NCBI RefSeq assembly: GCF_964355755.1
Contig: NC_092678.1
Coordinates: 8,220,922-8,284,921 of the forward strand
Direction of reading: 5' to 3'
DNA: 64,000 nucleotides
Source: Antedon mediterranea
Lineage: Eukaryota; Echinodermata; Crinoidea; Comatulida; Antedonidae
Below the pieces are notes generated by a model, which was not told the DNA's origin, searched no databases, and saw only the letters and a program-made list of their open reading frames with translations. The first letter of the stretch is position 1, and each line of letters starts with the position of its first letter. Shown here in pieces: positions 10,900 through 22,651 of the stretch. The position numbers and the translations under genes were made by a program.

Positions 10900-12167
10900 T
10901 GCGTGACTAGACCGTTGTGTAGCTTGTCAATTATGCTTATCATTCCAAGCATAGCTACTGCGTTTTTAAAAGAAAGATTATTATTTCACAACGCTCATTC
11001 TGTTGTTGCTCAATGTTGTTGCAAAGGTTTATATTTTATAATAAAACAATAGAAATTGTATAAAACAAATAAATAAAAGCTTTCCTACTGTAGCTACCCA
11101 TTAAATAAAATGTAACTTATTTAAACAAAAAGGACCAAGATTTCTGCTACATGAAATCGCAATCGCCTATAAAATAGCAGATCCATTATTACTACTACTA
11201 TTATTTTATTATTATTATTTCTTCTTTCTTTAAACTGAAATACACTTTCAATACAAATGTACTGATTTACTTGTTTGATACTACATAAACTGCTGTTGTT
11301 TATATTCTTTTTAAAATGTATTGTTTTGTATGTATGTGTTCTATTATAACGAATAAAAGACTGTTGAAAGCAACGTACTAAAAACCAAAAAAAATCTTGA
11401 CTGACTTTATGACAACGTTAAAAATGACTAAATATTGATTTCAAAACTAGTTAGAAAAACAGGATATTTACACTTTGCATTTATTAATTTTTTAATTAAA
11501 ATTCTGAAATTTTTGCTCCTATGTGGGATTGAATATTTTAATGTTTATTATGATTTTGTAGTTAAAATATTTAAACAATAAAAACTATTTGAAATATTTT
11601 CATTTGGATCCTAATATTATAGAAGTATACTACTGTACAGTCCACTTGATAAAGCAAACCATACGTTTGCCAAACATTGTTGTAATGTACCATTTTTAGT
11701 ACTTTCGATCTATTCACAAAATGTTCATCCATTTTATATACATTTTAAAAATACAATTATGGTAGGGCTATAGGCCTACATGTGCAATTGTGTAAATTTA
11801 ATATTATATTTTCAAGTGAAAATGATTATAAATATCTTTGTGATTCAGTTTTAAACAAATTTTAATTAAGCTACAGAGGTATTGTTTGTTAAAGGATGTT
11901 ATATGAATATATTTTTATTGATGTATGTTTTTTTCTATTTTCTTTTGTTTAAATAAAGAAGTAATAAATTGTGAACTTTCAACTGTATTTATTTATGATT
12001 TGCCAGTCAGTAGTGTCAAAGAAAAAAACAGTGTTGTGTTCAATGGACAACACGCTTGAATAGATTTAAGTTTTAATGAGCGGTCATGCGTGAGTGGTCA
12101 TGTACAGTATGCATGCAATATAGTAGCAGTATGCCTTCAGCTGCTAACAGCTAAACTACTGAATAAT
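10900..12167. other. Intergenic, no gene seen
   Basis: AT-rich sequence with simple-repeat tracts (for example ATT-rich 11188-11220) and no long open frame, RNA gene or recognised transposon. The last few hundred bases must include the SLC25A20 promoter and 5' UTR, but no convincing TATA box or initiator can be named. Confidence 0.6.
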
Positions 12168-15100
12168 ATGACAGGAGAAAAGCGACAAATAAGTCTACCA
12201 AAGAATCTGATAGCTGGCGGCTTTGCTGGAATTTGCCTAACATTTGCTGGCCATCCGCTAGATACTATAAAGGTATTTCAATTTTAATAATAAGAATAAT
12301 ATTAAGAATTCACAGAAATTTGTGACAAGCAATAGTTTAATTGCCTTTAATACTACGTTTTACATGTTTAGTAATGCACAAAATGAATATGTTCAAGTTT
12401 AAAATAAAAATCTAATTTTATAGTAAAGTGTCTGTCTGGATACAGTGGTGTCAGCAAAGTGCCAGGACCTTCATTGTAAAGGTTACAGTACCAACATATA
12501 AAATGAAGTAAAAATCTTTACGATAAACATTATGCGCGATAGTTTTGAACATCAATTTCAATTTAAAAAATACAGTAGTACACAGTACTAGTACATTAGA
12601 ACACTTTGAATCCCTCTATTAAGGGGACAATTTTTCATGAAACAAATGAGGGCAATGAAGACTACGTCCAACCCCCATTCAAAGGATACCCCTATTAAGG
12701 CAAAACTTTTTTTGGTCCCAAGGGTGTCTCCTTAATAGAAGTTTCTGTAAATTAGCACTGCTTAGTTCATATTTAGCCTATATGGGTCATTGCCAAAAAC
12801 ACAACTACTCTAAATTCATTACATTTTAAATCTCATCAGCATACTGACATACTAGAATTCCTGAACTGTCATTTCAGCCAGGGTGGTGTGAAGGGGAAGG
12901 AAGGCAATTAATAAAGGAATTCAACCCTGGGGTCAAAGGTGAAAAGAACATATATACAGCTGCAACTGGGTTAGACACTTTGGGCATTTATAGATGGACT
13001 GTTAATAGTATTATAATAATGGGTACTATATATATTATTTAATTGTGCAATAAATATTCCACTGAAATCTTCCATTTATCGTTCTAAGGTGAGACTTCAA
13101 ACACAGTTGAGTACAGGAGAATCAAAACTTTATAAGGGGACATTTGACTGCTTCAAGAAAATAGTGACAAAGGAGGTACAAACAATTTGTTTATTAGATC
13201 TTAAGAATTAACATACCTTTCATAAAGAACTCGATAAATTGCTCGTTAAGAGAATAGGACGTGTGGTGCAGTGTGTTGGATGAATTCAACGCTTGCTTGT
13301 ATCCAAGATACTTTATTACATTATGAGAGTATGTTGTCCATTCGTGTTTGATTAAAACATATTATGGCAAAACATTTAACTGTAGGTTGATAACAGCATC
13401 AGAAGGACGAGGCAATACGATTAAAGTATCTTGGCTAAGGATGCAAGCAATATGTCACAGACAGGTCTCAAACCCAGGCCTATCGCATGCTAGCTTAATA
13501 TTTCTTACCAAAAGACATATCACTCTGTGAAAGGTCTATACAGCAATCAGATGAGAACCAGTGTTTAAATGTAGTAAGGCCATAATATGGCCTTACTACA
13601 TTAAAACTCTGGTTCTGTTTATACATTGCTCATGAAGAACTTGGTACTGTAAAGTGAAGCCACATTCTGATGTTTTTAGTATTTAAATTTCTCAATTAAA
13701 TTGCCTCTTTCTTGTTTATAGCTTATGCCACTACTAGTAACATTTTCTGATTCCTTTAGATATTAAGTTTTAGTAATTATTGAGTCCTTCAGATAGAATA
13801 TTAAGTTTTATCAACCTACAGTTCAATGTATTTTAAATTAATTGTTCAGGGTATTAGAGGTCTGTACAAAGGCATGGCAACCCCAATTATTGGAATAACA
13901 GTTGTATCAGGTGTTAATTTTTTTGGTTATGGTTGTGGATTAAAACTTCAAGATCCAAGCCAGCCAAATAATCAATATGGGTAAGTAGGCACATTCATAT
14001 CATAATGATAGTTTAACACACTAATAAATGAAAAGCCATTTACAAGAAATCTAGACCTTCTAAATCTCAAGATAATAGCGTTTATCCCCCTATGGAGGAT
14101 GATGTTGTATTGTTTTATGTTTCAAACCTGTTAGTGGCGGTATTTATCGCTGTTGGTTTTGATTGAATAAAATAAAATAAAATAAAATAAAATAAAAATA
14201 AAATAAAAAATAAATTTAATTTATTAATTATTCATGATGTCCCATTCTCCTACTAAAATACAATTTTGAGGTGCAGTATTTGAAATTGTGGGCGTATTGT
14301 AATACTTAGTCACTTTCTTTACAGAGCTGGTCAATTTTTCGTAGGTGGAATGGTATCTGGAGTGTTTAAAACACTATTGGTTGCTCCAGGAGAAAGGATC
14401 AAATGTTTACTACAGGTAATTACAGTGGTTTCCAACTTCCAAACTATAGAGGGTGCTATCATTTTTTTTAAATACATGCAAACGTAGAGGGATGCCAGAT
14501 GCCTTCCATTGTGTAATAATAATAATAATAATAATAATTTATTAGGAAATGACACCTTTGCATCGGTGGCACACACAGAAGTGGTGCATCCAATTTAACA
14601 TAATACATCAAAACAATACATTATATGACGGATACAGGTTCTTAAACTGTTTGCAAAAATATAAAAGAAAAATCATTACCAACATGGTAATATAGGTACT
14701 GTATTAAATTGTCCTACAGTATCATAGGTTTGAGTTGATAAAGAGGTATATCAAAATAAACATAAAATATAATAAAGAGTTTACATTACAAACCATTGTG
14801 TTTCAACATCAGGTACTGATGACCTATAGTTGTTATCACAGGTGTATACTATTTACAAATCTAAATACAAATATATAAAAGCAACAATACAAAAGAAAAA
14901 CAATCTATATATTGGGAGATTTAAGTTCTGACCGTTTCTCCCATGCAGCTCTTGTGTATTGTTTACAAAACAAATCAAAAAAGGTCTCAGATTCTTTACA
15001 AATCGCGATAGAATCTCCACCTAAAATATACTGTAATTTATCATCAGCAGTTGCTGTTGTGTAACGATTCCATGTGTCATAATCATTACAGAGTACAAGA

Positions 15101-18100
15101 TTATTTTGTAGATTGGATAATTCTTTCATTCTAATATTATCAAATGCTTTACAGTTTAATAAAAAATGTTTAATGTCTTCGATTTCGCCATTCCCACATA
15201 AAGTACAAAGACCGGACACATCATTGGACCATTTATAAGTTTTACAATCTAAAGGTAGAGTGTTAGATCTTAATTTAAATTTCAGACTTGTCTCATAAAA
15301 ATGTGTTTTATCAAGTAAATATTTTTCTAAATTAGGGAAAGGTTTCAATTTTGAGTATAAATTTAATGAGGTTTTTTGCATTATAGTATTTGACCACTCT
15401 GATTTATATGATTCTGACAAACATCGCTCGACATTGCTAACTGAGAAAGGAACAAGAGTTAAACTATCATTATCAAAAACATTGTTGTAAAAGCCTATAT
15501 CTGTACATTTTTCAAATATGTCAACACAACTACTAAGAAATTTATATTTTAAACGATCAAAGTCACATTTCAATTGTAGCATAGAATTAAGTACAATATT
15601 AGGCCACCTGTGGTCATCCATAGTTATAAAACGATTAAATAATTTAACTCTGGACAGTTTGTGTAACTTGGATAATGGAACCCACCCAAGGTCACCATAG
15701 AGTGCCTCTTTTGGAGTATACCGTGGAGCTTTGAGAAGAAAGCGGGCCATTTGCAATTGCACTTTCTCTAGGTCTTCGTTATCCTTCTTGGATTTATTAT
15801 ACCAAATGCTACAAGCATAATTTATTGAAGGAATTGCAATGGTTTTCCACAGTATGTTTCCATAGTACACCCGGTTAAAGTCATCAAGGTTAGCTATGAT
15901 ACCTTTGATATAAGCTATAAGCCGGTTGCCCTTTTGGATAACATGTTCATAATGTGAATGTTCACTCATGTTTGAGGAAATATAGACCCCTAAATATTTA
16001 TAACTATTTACTTCTTTTATCGATTTTTCACCTAATTTCCACTCTTTATCTTTATTTATGCGTTTTCCAACAACCATGACATTTGATTTTTCATGATTAA
16101 AACCAAGTTTCCATTCTTTGGCGAATATATTGGCAATTTCTAACATTTCAGTCATTTCCCTTTCATTATTAGCAATCAATATAACATCATCAGCCCAGAA
16201 GAGCCCTCCCATCCAGACACCATTCATTCTTACCCCGAAGTTGCTTTCACGAAGAAGTTTAACAAATTCATTAATAAATATAGAAAATAAAATTGGTGAG
16301 AGTACACACCCTTGTTTTACTCCTTTGTGGATATTAAACTCATTAGTCATGCTTTCCCCCACTTTTACTTTTGCTTTAACATTGTCATATAGTGAGCTTA
16401 TTATTTTCCAAATTTTCCCTCTAACTCCCGTATCCCAGGCACATTTTAGGAGACCATCACGCCATACACTATCAAATGCTTTTCGGAAGTCCAGGAAAGC
16501 TAGATGTGTAGTTTTACCTTCAATTGAACGACAAGATAAAATGCTTTTCAATGTAAAGATGTGATCTTCACAACGGTGATAGGCTCTAAAGCCTCCCTGG
16601 ACTTCCGAAAGTACATTTTCTTTTTCAACAAAGCAAGATATATACATTGAGATTACTCTATTAAATATTTTGGAAACACAAGATGTTAATGAGATGCCTC
16701 TATAATTATTTAGGTCTTTACGATCTCCTTTTTTAAATATTGGTACAACGATACTCATATTCCACTCACTTGGAATTGTTTCTAATTTGATAATTTTATT
16801 AAATAAACAAACGAGTGATGCCGCTAAAGCGTCTCCACCATTTTTTAAAAGCTCATTGGTTATTCCATCAACTCCCGGAGCTTTATTATTTTTAGCGATT
16901 GCAAGTGCCTCAATGATTATATCAAGGTCTATATTAATGTCACATAGTAAATTTTCGTCATCGTTATTATTACCTAATGTATCAGAACGCATCTCATCAA
17001 CCGCCCGCTTCGTTAAATAAGTAAAACAATCCTAATTGTTATTAGCCTTACCTAAGTTCTCCCAATACTCTTTAACAAAATAAAGTATTTTTCCTTTATC
17101 ACAAGTAGTTTCATCTGATTCTGGGATTTTTACACAATTAATGCCTGATTTACTATGTTTGTCATTAGACCCTTTTAATATGTTCCAAAAGTCCCTACAG
17201 GATGGTCCTCCTTTATTAGCAATCTCTACCGATTTATTTACCCTAGTTTCAGTAATTTTCTTAGATATAACTTTTTTGGCATGTATCCTTTTTTCTTGAT
17301 AATATTGCCACAGATTATCTGTGTGAGCACAATTGGGATCTAATTTAACTGAGCGTCTATGAGCACGAGCAGCCTCTCTTCGTTCTGCTATTGCTTTTTG
17401 AACTTCATTATCAAACCAATGTTTACGTTTTTTACTTAATTTCTTAATACCAATACCATCCTTACAGCTGTGTGTTTTGTTAAAACTATAAAGATGGAAA
17501 ATGCTAACACATTTTTTACCTACTGTATAGCGTTAGAGTGAAAATAGTACATTTATCCACAATCCACTTTGTTTTTTTGTATTTACAATTGGGAGAAATT
17601 GTCTCTAACAAGACGACAGATCACTCAAAATTTCTGGAAACGCTTGCAATTGTCAGACTAGAGAGAACTGTTAGTTAATTCAGTTCTTCTTTCAGTTATT
17701 CTCTACAGCTGGATTATAAAGTACACTTACAGTAAAACCCTGAAGAAGATCTAATGATGAACACATTTCATCACACTTTTTATTTTTATAGATGCAAATT
17801 GATTCAGCAGTTGGAAAAAGGTATGCAGGCCCTGTAGATTGTGCAAAACAGTTATACAAACAATCTGGTATAAGAAATGTTTTTAAGGGAACCTTTGCTA
17901 CATTAGTAAGAGGTAATATAATATTTCATTCCTAACCAAATTGTTTCTATAATGTGACCAGACATTATACAATTTATTTATTTAGTTAGCGCCTTCCTGT
18001 GCTACATTTCGGTGTCGGTGAAAGAGAAAATAATATAAGTAATTTAAAGTCATTTTGATCCTAATTGTAATTTAGCAGGAAATTCCACCAATAAGGTTGT

Positions 18101-20541
18101 GAATGAACTCTTATGCGACCTGAAGACATAGACAATATGGTTGCATTTAGCTTATCATAGCAAACACATTTTTCGCCAAAAAATTACTAACAAATAATTT
18201 GATTTTTATTTGAAATTCTGCTTTGTAAATTTAAGTATATTGTATATTGAACTTCATCATTATTTTATTTAGATGTCCCTGGAAGTGGATTTTATTTCAT
18301 TACATATGAACTAATGAAACAAGCACTTACACCAGAAGGGGGAAGGTAAGTTATTAAAAAAAAGTTGACTGTATTTAGTATTTTATTCATCATATAATTT
18401 GTTAATTTCAACCCTCCCAATACCGGAATACTCTCCCGATACCGGAATACTCTTCCGATACCGGAATACTCTCCCGATACCGTAATACTCTCACGATACC
18501 GTAATACTCTCCCGATACCGGAATACTCTCCCGATATCGGAATACTCTCCCGATACCGGAATACTCTCCCGATACTGGGCTGATCTAATATGTACAGTTT
18601 TCTATAAATTATGGTATGCGAAATTTTTTTTTAATGGTAAAGAAAGAAGTTGGAACCTTTTGTACCTTAAAAATAGTAATAAATAAATCCACTCTGGTCT
18701 TAAAAACTTAACATATCTATACATTTGTTTGTGTTGAAGTTCCAGTAATTTAGGAGCTGGAATGGTTCTGTTAGCTGGTGGCACAGCTGGAGTTGCCAAC
18801 TGTGTTAGTACATATGCTGCGGACACTCTGAAATCAAGATTGCAAACAGGTATGTTTAGGGAAATTACAATGGGAAAAGTGTGTGTGTGTTTAAATATGA
18901 TGTACACAAAAGGGGATATTCAAGGGTGCGAGTCAAAAACTATGATACAGTCCAAAACCATGCATGACATCCAGTCATCTCAGAGTTAGAATCTAATTTA
19001 TCTGTGATGATGATGAGAACAATTGATGCAAGTTAATTACTCAACAATAAACAATTAATTAGATAATTATATCTACTGTATGTAAACTATCAATCATATT
19101 CTTCTGTATTTGTTATTATTTTATGATATGTATTTTGTGCCAATAAAGCTATTGGTAGTCAATTGTGTATTTTGCTATAGGAAAGGTCAAAATTCATGTA
19201 AATTAGTGTCTTCTATCTATTGTTCTACAAGTTATTTAAAATCGGGCAGGGAGAATAATATGTGGGGCATCATGGAATACCCCAAGTAGTAAAGTCAGAT
19301 ACCAACTTAATTGGAAAACATTTTCTGAAATGCAAACTGTCTTGGCAGACTGTCACTTTAATGTTGCTCTGTCTTTACCTAAGACTTACATATAAAGGTC
19401 CACTTGAATGGAACAATCTTAGTGTTGACATTTACTTACGACCCTAAAATCATTTAAATTTACGTATATGTAAATGGTATTTACATATACGTGATTAAAT
19501 TATTTAAGAATTCAGTTTTTTAAATCTATCTATATAGTTATTTTATCGGTTCAAAATTACGGTATATATATATTCATCTTTGTTTCCACAGCTCCTGAAG
19601 GGCGGTATCGTAATCTACTTCATGTATTCACTTCACTATACAAGCAAGAAGGGTTCATGTCCCTTTTTCAAGGATTTTCTGCTGCTTTACTTAGATCATT
19701 CCCAGCAAATGCTGTAAGCTATATTTATTATTATAGACTCTATTAAGTATAAAAATAATGGTACTGTATTACCATAGATATACTACTGTATAAGATCTAG
19801 AGGACAAACTACGCAGACTAATGCCAACAAGGCCATCTGTTTAAAATTTTCATTTCATTTTATTAGTATTTAAAAATAACAACACCATTCTGATTGGCTG
19901 AGTGCCATATTGGGCAGTTTCTCTCCAAGGTGAATTACTTTTTGAGCGGTGGTTGTGTTGGGAGTTCTTTTTAATAGTATGCCTATAAAAATGCTGACCC
20001 TTATTATTGACCATGCATAAATTATTGCTACAGTATATTAATTGTAAACAGCCAATTCTTATACTAAGGTTGTTATGAATATCTAAAAATAAATCCAAAA
20101 GCAATGATCAATAATGTGTCATCAAAAAGTGGTTACTGTTTGGCCACAAGACTTTCTGTACTGTATCTACTAATATAGTTTTCCAGTATCATGGATATAT
20201 TCTGTAATACAGCGTCACATGTGCCTGTATAATATCATTATGTTTACGGTTAAGGTATATGACGTTGATATAATAAAGAGTCACATACGATATTGTGATG
20301 ATACATATGTGACACTTCCGATCACAGAATTTGTTACGGTACAAAGAATCTAAGTCGTTTGAAACATTTTAAACACAGAAGTAATTTTGCAAATAGCATA
20401 TTATAATATCTTTCATCACAACAATGTTTTGCAAATACAAACAAATATATATTGATATTCAATTTATTATCATTTTAGGCCTGTTTCTTAGGATTTGAAT
20501 TTGCATTGAAGATTCTCAACTGGGCCGCACCAAGTTTATAA
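12168..20541 (+). CDS. SLC25A20: Mitochondrial carnitine/acylcarnitine carrier, nine exons
   Basis: Exchanges cytosolic acylcarnitine for matrix carnitine across the inner mitochondrial membrane, feeding beta-oxidation. Coding exons: 12168-12272, 13089-13175, 13850-13980, 14325-14415, 17792-17912, 18273-18345, 18746-18849, 19592-19713, 20479-20541; all have GT-AG borders and compatible phases, predicting 298 aa (human protein 301). The start is the first ATG after an in-frame stop (12057-12059) and gives [18 protein letters not shown]. Three mitochondrial carrier repeats are present: [13 protein letters not shown] (repeat 1), [12 protein letters not shown] (repeat 2, diagnostic for this carrier) and [11 protein letters not shown] (repeat 3). 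The C-terminus is [13 protein letters not shown]. Oddity: the signature proline of repeat 3 is Ala. Intron 4 holds an antisense LINE and intron 6 a 19-bp minisatellite. Identification is secure; the exact start is slightly less so. Confidence 0.95.
12586..12760. mobile_element. Possible MITE in SLC25A20 intron 1
   Basis: CTCTATTAAGGGGAC near 12616 and the near-complement of it, GTCTCCTTAATAGAAG near 12726, form imperfect inverted ends around a spacer that repeats CCCCTATTAAGG. This resembles a short Tc1/pogo-type MITE, but the termini are diverged and no duplication is certain. Confidence 0.35.
13535..13635. repeat. Fold-back element with 16-bp perfect stem
   Basis: AATGTAGTAAGGCCAT is followed after three bases by its exact complement ATGGCCTTACTACATT (13568-13602). 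The symmetry continues outward with mismatches (GAGAACCAGTGTTT against AACTCTGGTTCTG). It lies inside SLC25A20 intron 2 and looks like a palindromic MITE. Confidence 0.7.
14165..14216. repeat. AAATA microsatellite
   Basis: (AAAT/AAATA)n tract in SLC25A20 intron 3 following TTTTGATTGAATAAAATA; probably the tail of a degraded retroposon. Confidence 0.7.
14515..17545 (-). mobile_element. 5'-truncated non-LTR retrotransposon (LINE)
   Basis: Antisense insertion in SLC25A20 intron 4. The 3' end, read on the minus strand, ends AATAAATTATTATTATTATT at 14515-14545: a TTA-repeat tail instead of poly(A). The RT ORF is at 14905-16992. The same frame continues upstream, past one TAG at 17032-17034, through a linker rich in KKRKHW and [10 protein letters not shown] motifs typical of the region between endonuclease and RT, up to about 17545, where similarity stops. 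The endonuclease is missing, so the copy is dead on arrival. The clade is not assigned. Confidence 0.85.
14905..16992 (-). CDS. LINE reverse transcriptase ORF
   Basis: 695 codons, on the minus strand. RT motifs in order: [11 protein letters not shown] (about residues 34-44), [19 protein letters not shown] (85-104), [13 protein letters not shown] (block with first catalytic Asp), [26 protein letters not shown] (catalytic DD), the [10 protein letters not shown] thumb and SYKYLGVYI. The C-terminal 80 residues contain [19 protein letters not shown], a CxxC...HxxxxC zinc-knuckle-like RT tail. The frame is open for its full length, so the insertion is not ancient, but the annotated Met is internal: the frame extends upstream through a single TAG at 17032. 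Expression from this truncated copy is unlikely. Confidence 0.9.
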   Translation of the reverse strand: MRSDTLGNNNDDENLLCDINIDLDIIIEALAIAKNNKAPGVDGITNELLKNGGDALAASLVCLFNKIIKLETIPSEWNMSIVVPIFKKGDRKDLNNYRGISLTSCVSKIFNRVISMYISCFVEKENVLSEVQGGFRAYHRCEDHIFTLKSILSCRSIEGKTTHLAFLDFRKAFDSVWRDGLLKCAWDTGVRGKIWKIISSLYDNVKAKVKVGESMTNEFNIHKGVKQGCVLSPILFSIFINEFVKLLRESNFGVRMNGVWMGGLFWADDVILIANNEREMTEMLEIANIFAKEWKLGFNHEKSNVMVVGKRINKDKEWKLGEKSIKEVNSYKYLGVYISSNMSEHSHYEHVIQKGNRLIAYIKGIIANLDDFNRVYYGNILWKTIAIPSINYACSIWYNKSKKDNEDLEKVQLQMARFLLKAPRYTPKEALYGDLGWVPLSKLHKLSRVKLFNRFITMDDHRWPNIVLNSMLQLKCDFDRLKYKFLSSCVDIFEKCTDIGFYNNVFDNDSLTLVPFSVSNVERCLSESYKSEWSNTIMQKTSLNLYSKLKPFPNLEKYLLDKTHFYETSLKFKLRSNTLPLDCKTYKWSNDVSGLCTLCGNGEIEDIKHFLLNCKAFDNIRMKELSNLQNNLVLCNDYDTWNRYTTATADDKLQYILGGDSIAICKESETFFDLFCKQYTRAAWEKRSELKSPNI
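18413..18585. repeat. 19-bp minisatellite in SLC25A20 intron 6
   Basis: About nine copies of CTCCCGATACCGGAATACT with scattered substitutions (CGGAATA to CGTAATA in two adjacent units). It starts about 70 bp downstream of the exon 6 donor. Confidence 0.95.
19455..19492. repeat. Hairpin in SLC25A20 intron 7
   Basis: ACGTATATGTAAAT and its complement ATTTACATATACGT are separated by about three bases, a perfect 14-bp stem, extended with mismatches on both sides (TTTAAATT against GATTAAATT). Likely a MITE-like palindrome. Confidence 0.6.
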
Positions 20542-21615
20542 CGGCGTTCTCCCAGCAACATTATATTTTGTAAGCATTTATACATTTAGCTTCTTTCCTT
20601 TATGAATATCTTTATTTTGGTGAAGTTGAAATTCATCAAGTTTGACATTTTCGATTGGCAATTGAGTAATATTACTTTCTGTTTAGTTAGTATTTATTCA
20701 TTATGTAACATACATGGTTATGTCGTACATAACCAGTCAACAAATTGTCTTATTTAATATTTCCAATCAAATATGCCAATTAATATTTTGTTTGATGTCC
20801 TAATCATCTTTATTGTCAAAATGAAAAATCCCGGTATTGTCAATATTAGTCAAATAACTTTTAGAAAACACAGCAAATTCGTCTACAGTATTTCCATCAA
20901 ATAGAACGGAAAAGATTGCATAAATAACTAGAGAGTGAACACAAATGTAGTCACAGCTCAAATAGCAATCCAACATGGCGAGGGATCACGGAATGGCAGC
21001 ATTAGATATGCCCCTATGAAGTCATGTACCACTATGCCTTTTAGCACTGTTTTATTGTTCATTTCACAATATGCACAGCACCAAACGTTATTTTGTTGTC
21101 TATATAGTAATATAGTACATCTTCATGAATATCGCTGTTGTTTAATGTCTAGTCGGAGTTCTAAACAATTGGATCAAGATTTTGTCACATATAGCATGTC
21201 ATACGTAAACGTAATCTAAAATCTATCTTTGGACAAAACCTCTACTTAATGTCATATATGTGATATACACATACTATTATATAGATATTAAGTTATACAT
21301 TATTATTTTTACTTTATGTTTAAAGATACGGGAGGGTTAGCAATGGTTTTCTGCGATACGGTACTGTATCTTTCGCCACAGAGTTATTTTTAACTAATTC
21401 ATCCAGACTTCTAATATTTGCCACAGTACTGACGTTATGGACAGTCTGATCACATACATCACTCTGAAACCTCAGGGAGAGTATCATTTCTAATTGGCAA
21501 TACTGATCTGCAATACAGGCATTTATTTTTCTTTTTCTACATACTATGTATTTTATTATTTATGTAAAGCAATTTTATCTAATAAATTAATGTAAAAATT
21601 ATGTAATAAAAATGA
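20542..21615 (+). other. Probable SLC25A20 3' UTR region
   Basis: There is no AATAAA close to the stop at 20541. The first plausible downstream signals are AATAAA at 21581 and another near 21605. If used, the 3' UTR would be about 1.05 kb. This is inference; the interval contains no other recognisable feature. Confidence 0.3.
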
Positions 21616-22651
21616 ACGTTCATGATGTACTGTGTATATGTAGTATTATTGATATTGTGTAGCTAGAATTACAATGTTTTATACATTGGTAAATTAACGA
21701 CAGAAAGTAGTAATTTACAGCAGTGACAGAAATGTCCATTTTCTTACAGTATCTCATCTCTTCCCTCATCACTTTTCCACACTATAGTTTTCCAAGAAAA
21801 ACCTGTGCCGAAGTTGCTGCTTATTTTTCTGTGTTTTTCAACTCGTAATTATGCAACAACATTATGGTATTATTTTATTGTAATCATTGATGCCGCCAGA
21901 AACAGTTACTATAACTTTTATTTCTAATCAGAAATCTTAACACACTATGATATAACACTATTATAATTGTTCGAAGTAATGCATTGTTTTTATTCCCATT
22001 TCTCATTTACTAGTGTTTAAATTGTATTATTTGCATACCTCCAAATACCTTTAATTCTTTGAACCAGAAGCTGCACGTTTATTTTTTTGGATGGATAACT
22101 TTATTTTTCGTATGATGCTTCTTAATTATTTCCTTTTATTACCTTTCATCCTTTTTTTGAGAGACACCAGACGGTTGAATATTTCCTTCACCTCACCACT
22201 CGTACTCACCCCGACGTAATGGAATGTTCTTTGTGTCACGTGTGTAAAGAATGCATATACCAAATGTATAGCGTGTAACAATATTGCTCATCTTGTTCTA
22301 ACATTAAAAACTGGATTTGTTATAATTGCATTGATACTTTATATCCTTTCAATAACATAATTGATGACGTTATCCAGGAATCATACATCCAAGGATGGCC
22401 CAGTTTCTCCACAAATAGTTGTTGATCCTGGTAGCGCTGTTGATAGGCCTATATCAATAAAAACCAACAAGTTTCTAAATCTGGAAACTGACTTATCCTT
22501 AGGAATTTTCTTCTATTTTTTTGATAATCGTTACAACATTATTTTCATATCCAGGTGGGTTATTTACATAATACATACCTTCCATTCGTCTCACCTTGGT
22601 TATTGAAGTTCCGGTTAAAATTAAAAACTCAAGCTGCACCCGTCAAAGTTA

